A stretch of 21,274 nt of DNA from JBFKMV01 sp041629655 (GCA_041629655.1 JBFKMV010000074.1:1-21274), one strand, 5' to 3'; counted from the first letter of the stretch, positions 14,859 to 21,274 are shown. The notes: generated by a model from the letters alone, not told the origin. A program made the numbers and translations.

Positions 14859-15440
14859 TCAGGACTCCCCGCCGTGCCGCGCGTCGAGCGCGTCGCGCAG
14901 CCAGGCCCGGGCCCGCTTCCAGTCCCGCTCGACGGTTCGTGGCGACACGCCGAGCGCGGTCGCCGTCTCCGCGGCGGAGAACCCGGCGAAGAACCGGCAC
15001 TCGACCACCTGGACCAGACGGGGGTCGAGCTCGCCGAGTCCCTCCAGCGCGGCGTCGACGTCGAGCGCCAGCGACGACTGACGCGCCACCGTCTGGTGCT
15101 CGTCGTCCAGCGTGACGTCCGCCCGACCCCCGCCGCGCTTGGCGGCCATCCGTTCACGGACGTGGTCCACGACGACGTGTCGCATCGCCCGCGCCGACGC
15201 GGCCAGGAAATGCTGGCGGTCCTTCCAGGTGCCGCGCCCCCGTTCGACGAGCCGGACGTACGCCTCGTGGACCAGGGCCGTGGTGTCCAGCGGGCCCCCG
15301 CCGGGGCCGGAGCGGAGCTGCCGGCGCGCCAGCCGCTTCAGATCGTCGTAGATGAAGCTCACGGCCTCGGCGAGCGCACCGGGCTCGCCGCGCTCGTGGG
15401 CGCGCAACAACTGCGTGATCTCGGGTCGCTGTGGCTGCAT
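14859..15440 (-). CDS. ECF-type RNA polymerase sigma factor (TIGR02999-like), kinase-linked
   Basis: A 193-residue sigma factor. Region 2 is about 25-100: YDDLKRLARRQL, then DTTALVHEAYVRLVERGRG, then FLAASARAMRHVVVDHVRER. Region 4 is about 128-185: GELDPRLVQVVECRFFAGFS, then the helix-turn-helix SAAETATALGVSPRTVERDWKRAR. The overall pattern is that of the 'TIGR02999/ECF-like' group common in Acidobacteriota and Planctomycetota. No anti-sigma gene is adjacent; a kinase follows after 3 bp. In region 2.2 the usual D-A-E-D acidic patch reads D-T-T-A-L (52-56), as in sigma factors activated by phosphorylation. ATG 15440 is assumed; a hairpin (15444-15461) lies right before it and no strong ribosome binding site is visible. 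Confidence 0.92.
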   Translation of the reverse strand: MQPQRPEITQLLRAHERGEPGALAEAVSFIYDDLKRLARRQLRSGPGGGPLDTTALVHEAYVRLVERGRGTWKDRQHFLAASARAMRHVVVDHVRERMAAKRGGGRADVTLDDEHQTVARQSSLALDVDAALEGLGELDPRLVQVVECRFFAGFSAAETATALGVSPRTVERDWKRARAWLRDALDARHGGES

Positions 15441-15443
15441 CCG

Positions 15444-15461
15444 GGCCAGGCCTGCCTGGCC
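15444..15461 (-). promoter_or_regulatory. Hairpin just upstream of the sigma factor start
   Basis: GGCCAGG-N4-CCTGGCC is a perfect 7-bp inverted repeat ending 4 bases before the sigma-factor ATG. It occupies the position where the ribosome binding site should be. In RNA it would be a stable stem-loop; in DNA it is a possible operator for autoregulation. A slightly AT-richer stretch (TACACTTTG on the minus strand, about 15469-15461) lies just upstream. Confidence 0.5.
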
Positions 15462-15506
15462 AAAGTGTACGACGAACCGCCTCCGCGGGCATCATCGTCG
15501 CTCCGC

Positions 15507-16934
15507 TCAGTCGGCCACGGGCAGGCCGCTGGGCACGCGCGACGGGACGTCTCGCTTGAGATCGATGCTCGACGGATCCGTCAGCGCGTGCAGGAAGTCG
15601 AGCAGCCGGCGCAGCTGATCCTCGGACAGCGCCACGGGCGGAAGCTCGCTCGCGGCGGCGATCGCCGCGCGGCGCACGGGGTCGCCGTGGACCACGAGGT
15701 CGACCGCGTCGAGATCCGGTCGCGACGGAAGCACGGCCTGCGTCGGGTCGTAGCCCTCGAGCGCGGCGACCGCATCGAGATGATGCCGCACCACCGCCTC
15801 CAGCTCGGCGTAGGCGCCGTCGTGGCCGTACGGCGCGGTCAGCGCGACGTTGCGCAGCGACGGCGTGCGGAAGCGGTACCGATCGCCGGGATCGCCCGAC
15901 ACCCGCTCGTGACCGAAGTCCTCGTGCCCGTCGAAGCCGTCGCCCTTGCCCGGACCGATCTGCGGCATCGCGATGGCGTGGAACTCGTGGTCGGTCTGGA
16001 ACGTACCGGCGTGGCAGTCTCCGCACCCGGCCTCACCGTAGAACAGCCGCATCCCGCGCCGGGCCGAGAGGCTCATCGCCTGGTGCTCGCCACGCAGGTA
16101 GCGATCGAAGGGACTGTCGTCGGCGCGCCAGGTGACGGCCTCGAAGGCCGCGATGGCGTTCGCCACGTGGACGAAGCGGATGTCCTCGGGCTCGCTCACG
16201 TCGGAGAAGGCCGCCCGGAACATCCCGACGTACTCCGGAATCGCGCGAAGACGCCGGGAGAGCTGCTCCCACACCCCGTCGGGTCCCGCGAGGTCGCCCG
16301 CCGCAGCGGCGTCGGCCACGTCGTTCTCACCCGGGCGTCCGGCCATCTCGGTGCCCGACGTCGGCGGGAACATCGCCTGAACGGCGAGCGGGCTGTCGAG
16401 ACCCGGGGGCAGGTCGGCACCGGCCGGCGAGCGGAAACCCTGAGGCTGGTCCGGATCGACCTCGACGCGTCCGTCGTGGAACATCCGGGTGAACTCGCGG
16501 GCGCCGAGGTTGAAGATCGCCGGGGCGTTGCGCGGCACACGCTCCCCCACCCCGCCGGGCAGCGCGCCCGGCACGCGGGTGACCGAGAGACCGTCGGCCG
16601 CCATGCCCAGCGAAAGCGACAGACCGTCAGCGGTGTGGGCCAGCGGGTGGTGGCACGTGCCGCACGAGACGTCGCGGTTGCCGCTGAGGATCTTGTCGAA
16701 GAACAGCGCGCGCCCCAGGGCGACCTTGGCCGGTGAGGCCGTCGTGAAGTCCTGATCGGTGGCCGGTAGCGGGAGCAGGCGCGCCGGCCGCTCCTGTACC
16801 CGTCCGCGGCGAAGCTCGCCGTCGAGACCGGGGGGGCCCGCCAGGGGCATCGAGACCCAGGCGGCCAGGGCGGCCAGCAGCAGCGCCGCGCCGCCGGGGC
16901 CGTTGAGAAGAGTCCGCGAGCTTGTGCTGTCCAT
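15507..16934 (-). CDS. Di-heme cytochrome c peroxidase (CcpA/MauG family)
   Basis: A 475-residue periplasmic hemoprotein. Residues 15-33 form a signal peptide or membrane anchor. Two CxxCH heme motifs are present: C91-G-T-C-H95 in the peroxidatic domain and C304-G-D-C-H308 in the electron-transfer domain. Family segments include KVALGRALFFDKILSGNRDV, then PRNAPAIFNLG and MFHDGRVEVD. Later come FRTPSLRNVALTAPYGHDGA and the terminal LLDFLHALTD. The enzyme should reduce hydrogen peroxide or a related oxidant with electrons from a small cytochrome or copper protein. It is longer than the usual CcpA (about 330-350), mostly through an insert near 155-245. GGAGG six bases before the ATG sets the start at 16934. 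It is divergent from the serine hydrolase gene. Confidence 0.93.
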   Translation of the reverse strand: MDSTSSRTLLNGPGGAALLLAALAAWVSMPLAGPPGLDGELRRGRVQERPARLLPLPATDQDFTTASPAKVALGRALFFDKILSGNRDVSCGTCHHPLAHTADGLSLSLGMAADGLSVTRVPGALPGGVGERVPRNAPAIFNLGAREFTRMFHDGRVEVDPDQPQGFRSPAGADLPPGLDSPLAVQAMFPPTSGTEMAGRPGENDVADAAAAGDLAGPDGVWEQLSRRLRAIPEYVGMFRAAFSDVSEPEDIRFVHVANAIAAFEAVTWRADDSPFDRYLRGEHQAMSLSARRGMRLFYGEAGCGDCHAGTFQTDHEFHAIAMPQIGPGKGDGFDGHEDFGHERVSGDPGDRYRFRTPSLRNVALTAPYGHDGAYAELEAVVRHHLDAVAALEGYDPTQAVLPSRPDLDAVDLVVHGDPVRRAAIAAASELPPVALSEDQLRRLLDFLHALTDPSSIDLKRDVPSRVPSGLPVAD

Positions 16935-17122
16935 GTCGGTCCTCCGTCGCCGTGCAGTGGCTCCTGTCCTCATCCACGGATTCGCCCGGCGGATTCCGAC
17001 ACGCCAGGGGAGTTTTCTCCGGCTGGGCCCGGCTCGAGCGGGTCGCCGGTCGGGATTGACAGGCCGACGCGGTATGACGGACCCTGGCGATGGCGGACCC
17101 GTCCGCCGACGGGGGGCGCACG
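16935..17122. promoter_or_regulatory. Divergent intergenic region, di-heme peroxidase / serine hydrolase
   Basis: This 188-base gap separates divergent starts and must hold both promoters. CGGATTC occurs twice in direct repeat (16977-16983 and 16990-16996), 13 bp apart, a possible operator for the peroxidase. TTGACA at 17056-17061 is a perfect -35 on plus, but the nearest -10-like TATGAC (17073-17078) is only 11 bases further. AGTTTTCT (17010-17020) is the only AT-rich patch. GGGGGG (17111-17116) precedes the favoured ATG at 17123. Confidence 0.4.
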
Positions 17123-18301
17123 ATGCCGCAAGGCCGCTCACGATTCCGCTGGTTCATTGTCGCCGTGCTGGTGGTGCTCGCGGTCGGCCTGGCGGTGCTC
17201 CACGTCCGCTACCCCCTGCCCTACGTCTACCGGGTCCTCGCCCTCCGGGAGCCCGACTTCTCCGACATCCACCGTTCTCCGGCCCGCGCGATCGCGGCGG
17301 CCGAGTCGCCGGGCGAGCTGCCCGTCGCCCGGGACCCGCATGTTGCGGAGGTGCTGGAGCAACACCCGGAGATCGACGAGCTGGGGGTCTTCCTGGAACA
17401 GACCGAGACGACGGCCTTCCTGGTCGTTCACGAGGGCCGGCTGGTGGAGGAACGCTACCTCGGGGGCCACGACCGCGAGAGCGCCCAGAACACCTTCTCG
17501 GTCTCGAAGTCCGTCGCATCGGCCCTCGTCGGGCTGGCGGCGCGCGACGGCAGGGTGGAGCTCGGCGCCCCGATCACGCGGTATCTCCCGGAGCTCGGCG
17601 AGCGCGACGAGCGCTTCGCCGCGATCAGCGTCGAGCACCTGCTCGACATGCGCTCCGGCATCCGCTACTCGGACGACGTGACGTTCCCGTTCGTCAACTC
17701 GGACGACCCGTTGATCTACTACCACCCGGATCTCGAGTCGATCGTCCTCGAGCGGACCACGATCGCCTCCCCACCCGGCGAGTTCCGGTACAACAACTAC
17801 AACCCGCCCCTGCTCGGTCTGATCCTCCGTCGCACCACCGGCGTGCCCGTGTCCGAGTACCTCGAGCGCGAGCTCTGGCAGCCGATCGGCGCGGAGGGAC
17901 CGGCCGGCTGGACGGTCGACGACCGCGGCCTCGAGCGGATGGAGAGCGGCTTTTACGCCCGCGCCCGCGATCTCGCGCGGTTCGGGCTGCTGTACCTCGG
18001 TCGCGGCTTGGCCGACGGGTGCCGCATCCTGCCCGAGGCCTCGGTGCGCGAGACGACCGAGCTGCGCGAGCCGGCGGAGCTGGACACGTACGACGGCCGC
18101 AGCTGGGGCTACCGTGCCGGCTGGTGGATCGTGCCGCGCCCCGAGGGACCGTCGGACTTCTGCGCCATCGGTCGCTTCGGCCAGTTCATTTACGTGTCGC
18201 CCCGGTACGGGGCGGTGTTCGTGCGCACCGGCCCGGGACGGGGGGACTGGGGCGATCGCGACTGGACGGAGCTGTTCTACTTCGCGGCCGAGCGCCTGTG
18301 A
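17123..18301 (+). CDS. Serine hydrolase, class C beta-lactamase / NylB-like fold
   Basis: A 392-residue protein with one N-terminal membrane segment (basic MPQGRSRFRW, then about 11-27 hydrophobic), so probably anchored facing the periplasm. The nucleophile motif is S126-V-S-K129 (TFSVSKSVASALVGLAARDG). The second motif is Y223-N-N (FRYNNYNPPLLG). The region of the third motif reads AIGRFGQFIYVSP; this G-x-x-G-Q form is typical of 6-aminohexanoate-dimer-hydrolase-like proteins rather than KTG beta-lactamases. It is probably an esterase, amidase or peptidase of unknown substrate, and antibiotic resistance should not be assumed. An upstream in-frame ATG at 17090 is possible; 17123 gives a more standard N-terminus and has a G-run before it. 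The stop is 3 bp from the convergent DUF418 gene. Confidence 0.9.
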   Translation: MPQGRSRFRWFIVAVLVVLAVGLAVLHVRYPLPYVYRVLALREPDFSDIHRSPARAIAAAESPGELPVARDPHVAEVLEQHPEIDELGVFLEQTETTAFLVVHEGRLVEERYLGGHDRESAQNTFSVSKSVASALVGLAARDGRVELGAPITRYLPELGERDERFAAISVEHLLDMRSGIRYSDDVTFPFVNSDDPLIYYHPDLESIVLERTTIASPPGEFRYNNYNPPLLGLILRRTTGVPVSEYLERELWQPIGAEGPAGWTVDDRGLERMESGFYARARDLARFGLLYLGRGLADGCRILPEASVRETTELREPAELDTYDGRSWGYRAGWWIVPRPEGPSDFCAIGRFGQFIYVSPRYGAVFVRTGPGRGDWGDRDWTELFYFAAERL

Positions 18302-18304
18302 GCG

Positions 18305-19600
18305 TCAGACCCGCAGCGGCTGAAGCCGCCAGTAGGTCAGCGTGCGCCACAGCCACTCGGCGGGGCCGAACCGGAACCGGGCCAGCCACCACGGACTGAC
18401 GACCAGCTGCAGCAGCCAGATGCCGAGGATGAAGCCCCACAGCCAGAAGCGGCCGACGTGGCCGAACAGGCCCAGCCCGTAGCCGAAGAACAGGCTCGCG
18501 CAGATCACGCTCTGCAGCAGGTAGTTCGTCAACGCCATCCGGCCCACGGCCGCCAGGCGCGCCCGCGTGCCCGGCAGCCTTCCGGATTGGCAGATCCGCA
18601 TCACCAGCGCGACGTATCCCAGGCTGACCAGGATGCTGCCGAAGTAGTTGTACTGGCCGTCGACGAGGAAGCTGGAGACGAAGTCGAAGCCGTGCCGGCT
18701 CCAGCGCCACGCGCCGAAGGCGACGAGCGGAAGCCCCACGCCGAAGCCGACCACCATCCAGCCCCGGTAGAACCGGCGTGAGCGACGCGCGTCCAGCACG
18801 CCGGCCTGCATCAACGCCATGCCCAGCAGCATCATCCCCAGCGCGCGCCAGAACAGGTAGAACGGCACCGCCTGCGTGTGCATGCTGACCGACTCGTGGA
18901 TGTTGGCGGCGACGACCGTGACCGCGTCGCCGCGCATGGTCTCGAGGGTCCGCTCGATCTCTTCCGGCGTCGGCGCGAAGGACCGCCGCAACCCGTTCCA
19001 CTGGTCGACCAGCGCCTGGCGCCGCTCGGTCATCGGCTCGCCGGCCGCGACCTTGGTCTCGATCTCGGTCACCACGTTACGGAGCTGCGTCTGGGCGAAG
19101 CCTCCACCGGACTGGATCAGCGCACCGAACAGCAGCACCGCCAGCCCGGCCGCGACCAGGGCCCGCACTCCGCGGCGCCGGAACAGGTACAGCACCACGC
19201 CGCACAGCGCGTAGGTCACGAGGATGTCGCCGTGCCACACCAGGTACGCGTGGACCAGACCGATCAGCCCGAGCCACAGCATGCGCCGGTAGTAGATCCG
19301 GCCGAACGGGCGACCCGACGCCGCGGCGCGCTTGGCCATCAGGATCACGCCGGCACCGAACAGCATCGAGAAGATGGCCATCATCTTCAGCTCGAAGAAC
19401 AGGTTCGCGAAGACCCAGGCGGCCAGGTCGAGGCCCGTGGAACCGCCGTAGACGGTCGGGTTGAAGTAGGCCGCGAACGGGAACGCGAAGCCGGTGATGT
19501 TCATCACCAGGATCCCGAGCAGCGCGAATCCGCGCAGCGTGTCGATCGCGGCTATCCGTTCCGGCGCCTGCACGGGCCCGGTGTTCACCGGCGTGGTCAT
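18305..19600 (-). CDS. DUF418 family polytopic membrane protein
   Basis: A 431-residue inner-membrane protein with the DUF418/YeiB-like pattern. The N-terminus is IAAIDTLRGFALLGILVMNI, the hallmark of the family. KMMAIFSMLFGAGVILM and the RRMLWLGLIGLVHAYLVWHG segment with D-I-L follow. The C-terminal DUF418 domain has GRMALTNYLLQSVICASLFF and ends GPAEWLWRTLTYWRLQPLRV. About nine or ten hydrophobic helices are present, with a charged extracytoplasmic loop near 175-235. Relatives are thought to be acyltransferase-3-like or transport proteins; no activity is assured. AGGGGGG lies about eight bases before the ATG. It is 86 bp downstream of the selenoprotein gene in the same orientation, so it could be last in that operon. 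Confidence 0.92.
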   Translation of the reverse strand: MTTPVNTGPVQAPERIAAIDTLRGFALLGILVMNITGFAFPFAAYFNPTVYGGSTGLDLAAWVFANLFFELKMMAIFSMLFGAGVILMAKRAAASGRPFGRIYYRRMLWLGLIGLVHAYLVWHGDILVTYALCGVVLYLFRRRGVRALVAAGLAVLLFGALIQSGGGFAQTQLRNVVTEIETKVAAGEPMTERRQALVDQWNGLRRSFAPTPEEIERTLETMRGDAVTVVAANIHESVSMHTQAVPFYLFWRALGMMLLGMALMQAGVLDARRSRRFYRGWMVVGFGVGLPLVAFGAWRWSRHGFDFVSSFLVDGQYNYFGSILVSLGYVALVMRICQSGRLPGTRARLAAVGRMALTNYLLQSVICASLFFGYGLGLFGHVGRFWLWGFILGIWLLQLVVSPWWLARFRFGPAEWLWRTLTYWRLQPLRV

Positions 19601-19661
19601 GGTTTGCCCCCCTGCACTTGCGGTCGTCGGGTTGAACGCAACCGCGCGCCGGAAGGTTCAC

Positions 19662-19693
19662 AAAAACAGCGGAGGTGGCCTGCAGCTCAGGCC
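19662..19693 (-). terminator. Possible weak terminator after the selW-like gene
   Basis: On the minus strand GGCCTG-N5-CAGGCC (19693-19677) forms a 6-bp stem that overlaps the TGA stop of the selW-like gene. TTTTT follows at 19666-19662, but about ten bases beyond the stem, further than in an ideal intrinsic terminator. It may attenuate transcription into the DUF418 gene rather than stop it. A 5-bp hairpin (GGTTG-N4-CAACC, 19630-19643) lies further on, in the DUF418 leader. Confidence 0.35.
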
Positions 19694-19944
19694 TGCTGCG
19701 TGGCTCCGCGCACCGCGGCCAGCACGTCCTCGTCCGTCGGCCACGGCCGGCCGAGCAGTTTGGCCAGCAGCCCGCCCTTGCGGGAAACGACCGTGCGGCC
19801 GTCGACACGGATCTCGAACTGCCCTTGACGGCCCTTGACCAGCTCCACGCGGGTCTGCAGGGCGTCCGTGATCAGGGCGGCGAAACTCGCCGCCTTGGAG
19901 GCCGTGGTGCTTCAGGTGTCGCAGTAGACGATCTTGACGTCCAT
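19687..19944 (-). CDS. SelW/Rdx-family selenoprotein with in-frame UGA (selenocysteine 11)
   Basis: An 85-residue thioredoxin-like protein of the SelT/SelW/SelH (Rdx, TIGR02174) family, a presumed cytosolic thiol/selenol redox protein. Codons 1-10 read MDVKIVYCDT. Codon 11 is TGA (19914-19912), then 74 open codons to a final TGA (19689-19687). Cys8-Asp-Thr-Sec11 fits the family's CxxU redox motif directly after the first beta strand. Later segments are also typical: VELVKGRQGQFEIRVDG (33-49), TVVSRKGGLLAKLLGRPWPT (51-70) and DEDVLAAV. No start codon between the TGA and codon 33 would rescue the domain. A bacterial-SECIS-like hairpin lies at the right distance (19876-19894). The start is 6 bp after the PQQ-propeller stop. 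The alternative is a nonsense mutation or sequencing error in a Cys form; I favour Sec. Confidence 0.85.
19876..19894 (-). promoter_or_regulatory. Candidate bacterial SECIS element in the selW-like gene
   Basis: In the mRNA, GGCGGCG (19894-19888) pairs perfectly with CGCCGCC (19882-19876). The apical loop is AGUUU, or GUU if the A-U pair closes. The loop G (19886) is the 26th base after the UGA at 19914-19912. Bacterial SECIS elements recognised by SelB are stem-loops inside the coding region, with a conserved G in the first loop positions about 16-37 nt after the UGA. All of these features are met here. The stem is GC-rich coding sequence, so a chance fold is possible. Confidence 0.7.
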
Positions 19945-19950
19945 GGCTCC

Positions 19951-21274
19951 CTACCCCGGCAGCCGGTAGGCCGCCGCCTCCTGGTCGTTGCGCACGTAGA
20001 CCACCCCGTCCGCGACGATCGGATGGTTCCACGTCTTCCCGGTCAGCGCCTGCATCCGGGCGACTTCCTCGAACCGCTCCGGCTTCGCGCGCACCAGCGC
20101 CAGCTCGCCCTTCTCGGAGATCACCAGCAGCAGGTCCTGCTCGGGCAGCAGCAGCATCTGCCCGTTCCCGTAGCGCCCGCCCTTCCACACGCGCTCGCCG
20201 GTGGCGAGGTCGATCGCCGCCAGGATGCTCCCGTCGAAGCCGTAGGCGGTCCCGCGATGCACGACGAGGTCGTTGTAGTACGGCTTCAATCCCTGCGAAG
20301 TCCATCCCTCGTCCACCGTCCACGTCCCCTGTCCGTCCGACGACACGGCGATGCGGCGTGTCCCCATCCCGAAGCTGGTCCCGATCAGGATGCCGCCGTC
20401 GGCCAGGATCGCCGGCTGCACGACGCGCGAGCCGCCGGCGCCCAGCGACCATTCGTGCTCCCACAGCAGCTCGCCCGTCTCGGGCACGAGCCCGAACGCC
20501 CCCTCTCCCGTGATCATCACGATCTGCCGCACGCCGTCGATCGTCGCCAGATGCGGCGAGCTGTAGCTCGCGCCGTCCGCCTTCCCGAACCAGCGTGGCT
20601 CGCCCGAGGCGAGCTCGTAGGCCACGACCGCGCGGCCCTCGGGGGCCCCCGCCGCGTGCACGACCACCAGGTCGTCGACGACCAGCGGCGAGCTGGCGAA
20701 CCCCCAGTCGGGAACGCGGGCACCCGAGTCCTCGGTCAGGTCGCGGGTCCAGGCCGGCCGGCCGGTGACCGCGTCGAGGCAGTTCAGCACGCCGGTCGCG
20801 CCCAGCGTGTACAGCCGTCCGCCGTGGTAGGTCGGCGTCGCGCGCGGGCCGACCCCGCCCAGCGCCTCCCAGAACCGGGCCGGGTAGGCGTGGAGCCAGA
20901 TCGGCTCGCCCGTGCCGGCGTCGTAACACACCACGACCTCGTTCTCGTCGCGCTGCTCCTGCGTGCAGAGCCGGTTGCCGACGAGCGCGAAGGAGCCCCA
21001 ACCGGGTCCGACGGGACGCCGCCAGATCTCCTGCGGCGGATTGCGCGACCAGTCCGGGTCGATGGTGACGCCGTCCAGCACGTTGTCGCGGCCGGGGCCG
21101 CGGAACCCGGGCCACGCGGAGGTCTCGGCCGCGGCGGGCTCCGACGCCGCCGCGGGACCGGAGGGCGCCGCGCTCGCGTCCGAGGAGAGGAACCGTTGTT
21201 CCGCCGTGGCGCTCCAGCGCCAGGCGTAGGCGGAGGCCATCGTCCCGGTGACGCCGTCCGTCCGCACCAGCGTC
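19951..21274 (-). CDS. PQQ-type beta-propeller repeat protein (BamB-like), 5' end beyond the window
   Basis: The frame is open to the window edge, giving at least 440 residues, and the true start lies outside. The visible part begins LVRTDGVTG, then AYAWRWSATAEQRFLS. After a low-complexity Ala/Pro/Ser linker it enters the propeller with WPGFRGPGRDNVLDG, a signature of PQQ-like repeat proteins of Planctomycetota and Acidobacteriota. Blade signatures recur as 'Y-D-A-G-T-G-E-P-I-W', 'L-D-A-V-T-G-R-P-A-W' and 'I-D-L-A-T-G-E-R-V-W'. No signal peptide is visible at the GTG (21267) or ATG (21240) candidates. Relatives with this W-R-W segment often carry several membrane helices before it, so this is probably the periplasmic C-terminal part of a membrane-anchored protein. 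PQQ binding itself is unproven. The selW-like gene follows after 6 bp. Confidence 0.88.
   Translation of the reverse strand, partial: TLVRTDGVTGTMASAYAWRWSATAEQRFLSSDASAAPSGPAAASEPAAAETSAWPGFRGPGRDNVLDGVTIDPDWSRNPPQEIWRRPVGPGWGSFALVGNRLCTQEQRDENEVVVCYDAGTGEPIWLHAYPARFWEALGGVGPRATPTYHGGRLYTLGATGVLNCLDAVTGRPAWTRDLTEDSGARVPDWGFASSPLVVDDLVVVHAAGAPEGRAVVAYELASGEPRWFGKADGASYSSPHLATIDGVRQIVMITGEGAFGLVPETGELLWEHEWSLGAGGSRVVQPAILADGGILIGTSFGMGTRRIAVSSDGQGTWTVDEGWTSQGLKPYYNDLVVHRGTAYGFDGSILAAIDLATGERVWKGGRYGNGQMLLLPEQDLLLVISEKGELALVRAKPERFEEVARMQALTGKTWNHPIVADGVVYVRNDQEAAAYRLPG

Noticed and set aside
12435..16736. A 1433-codon open frame on the plus strand
   Set aside because: It is antisense to the kinase, sigma factor and peroxidase genes. 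Its translation is a low-complexity Arg/Ala/Gly/Val/Leu mix with no domain. Long antisense open frames are expected at this GC content.
17056..17078. TTGACA with TATGAC as a sigma-70 promoter for the serine hydrolase
   Set aside because: The spacer is only 11 bases, too short for a normal sigma-70 promoter.
17123..18301. Serine hydrolase as an antibiotic-resistance beta-lactamase
   Set aside because: It has the SxxK and YxN motifs, but the third motif is G-x-x-G-Q rather than KTG, as in NylB-like hydrolases. Resistance cannot be claimed.
19912..19914. The UGA of the SelW-like gene as an ordinary stop or pseudogene lesion
   Set aside because: The downstream 74 codons keep SelW-like sequence, the UGA is at the family's Sec site and a SECIS-like stem follows. 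A sequencing error or nonsense mutation cannot be fully excluded from one sequence.
1..21274. tRNA, rRNA, CRISPR arrays, insertion sequences or phage genes
   Set aside because: No cloverleaf-like segments, rRNA signatures, regularly spaced repeats, transposase motifs or integrase motifs were seen by eye on either strand.

Overview
The window is a gene-dense, very GC-rich chromosomal segment. It has 17 protein-coding genes, no RNA genes and no sign of phage, transposon or CRISPR. The gene mix suggests an environmental Acidobacteriota-like bacterium, or a similarly high-GC group such as Myxococcota or Gemmatimonadota. The clues are a TonB receptor with an N-terminal carboxypeptidase-regulatory-like domain, a secreted S9 dipeptidyl peptidase, an ECF-type sigma factor paired with a Ser/Thr kinase-TPR protein, a di-heme peroxidase, and a PQQ-type beta-propeller of the 'W-P-x-F-R-G-P' kind. 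The assignment is inferred from protein style only.

Layout. (1) 67-2499 (-): TonB-dependent receptor with a good intrinsic terminator just after its stop. (2) 2582-3655 (+): a VOC/glyoxalase-fold protein and a small zinc-ribbon protein. (3) 3652-4505 (-): a DUF1801 protein and a thioredoxin-type arsenate reductase. (4) 4590-7803 (+): a compact run of GT39-type membrane glycosyltransferase, PP2C phosphatase and stand-alone 5'-3' exonuclease. (5) 7800-12260 (-): patatin-like phospholipase, a two-domain ABM-like protein, a DPP-IV-type S9 peptidase, and a DUF374-type acyltransferase that overlaps the peptidase by ATGA. (6) 12333-15440 (-): ECF-type sigma factor followed 3 bp later by a Ser/Thr kinase with C-terminal TPRs. 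(7) 15507-16934 (-): di-heme cytochrome c peroxidase, divergent from (8) 17123-18301 (+): a NylB-like serine hydrolase. (9) 18305-21274 (-): a PQQ beta-propeller protein (5' end beyond the window), a probable SelW/Rdx-family selenoprotein, and a DUF418 membrane protein.

The main discovery is the small gene at 19687-19944 (-). Its reading frame is interrupted by one in-frame UGA at codon 11, exactly at the second redox position of the CxxU motif of the SelT/SelW/SelH (Rdx) family. The remaining 74 codons are open and look like SelW. A stem-loop of 7-8 bp, with a G near the start of its apical loop, lies 26 nt after the UGA, where a bacterial SECIS element should be. This gene would be lost or called a pseudogene by ordinary gene finding.

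Second in interest is the sigma factor/kinase pair. The acidic signature usually present in sigma region 2.2 is replaced by a Thr-Thr-containing segment, which fits sigma activation by phosphorylation. Third is the tight convergent packing: two convergent pairs share the same CTAG as both stop codons, and a third pair is separated by 3 bp.
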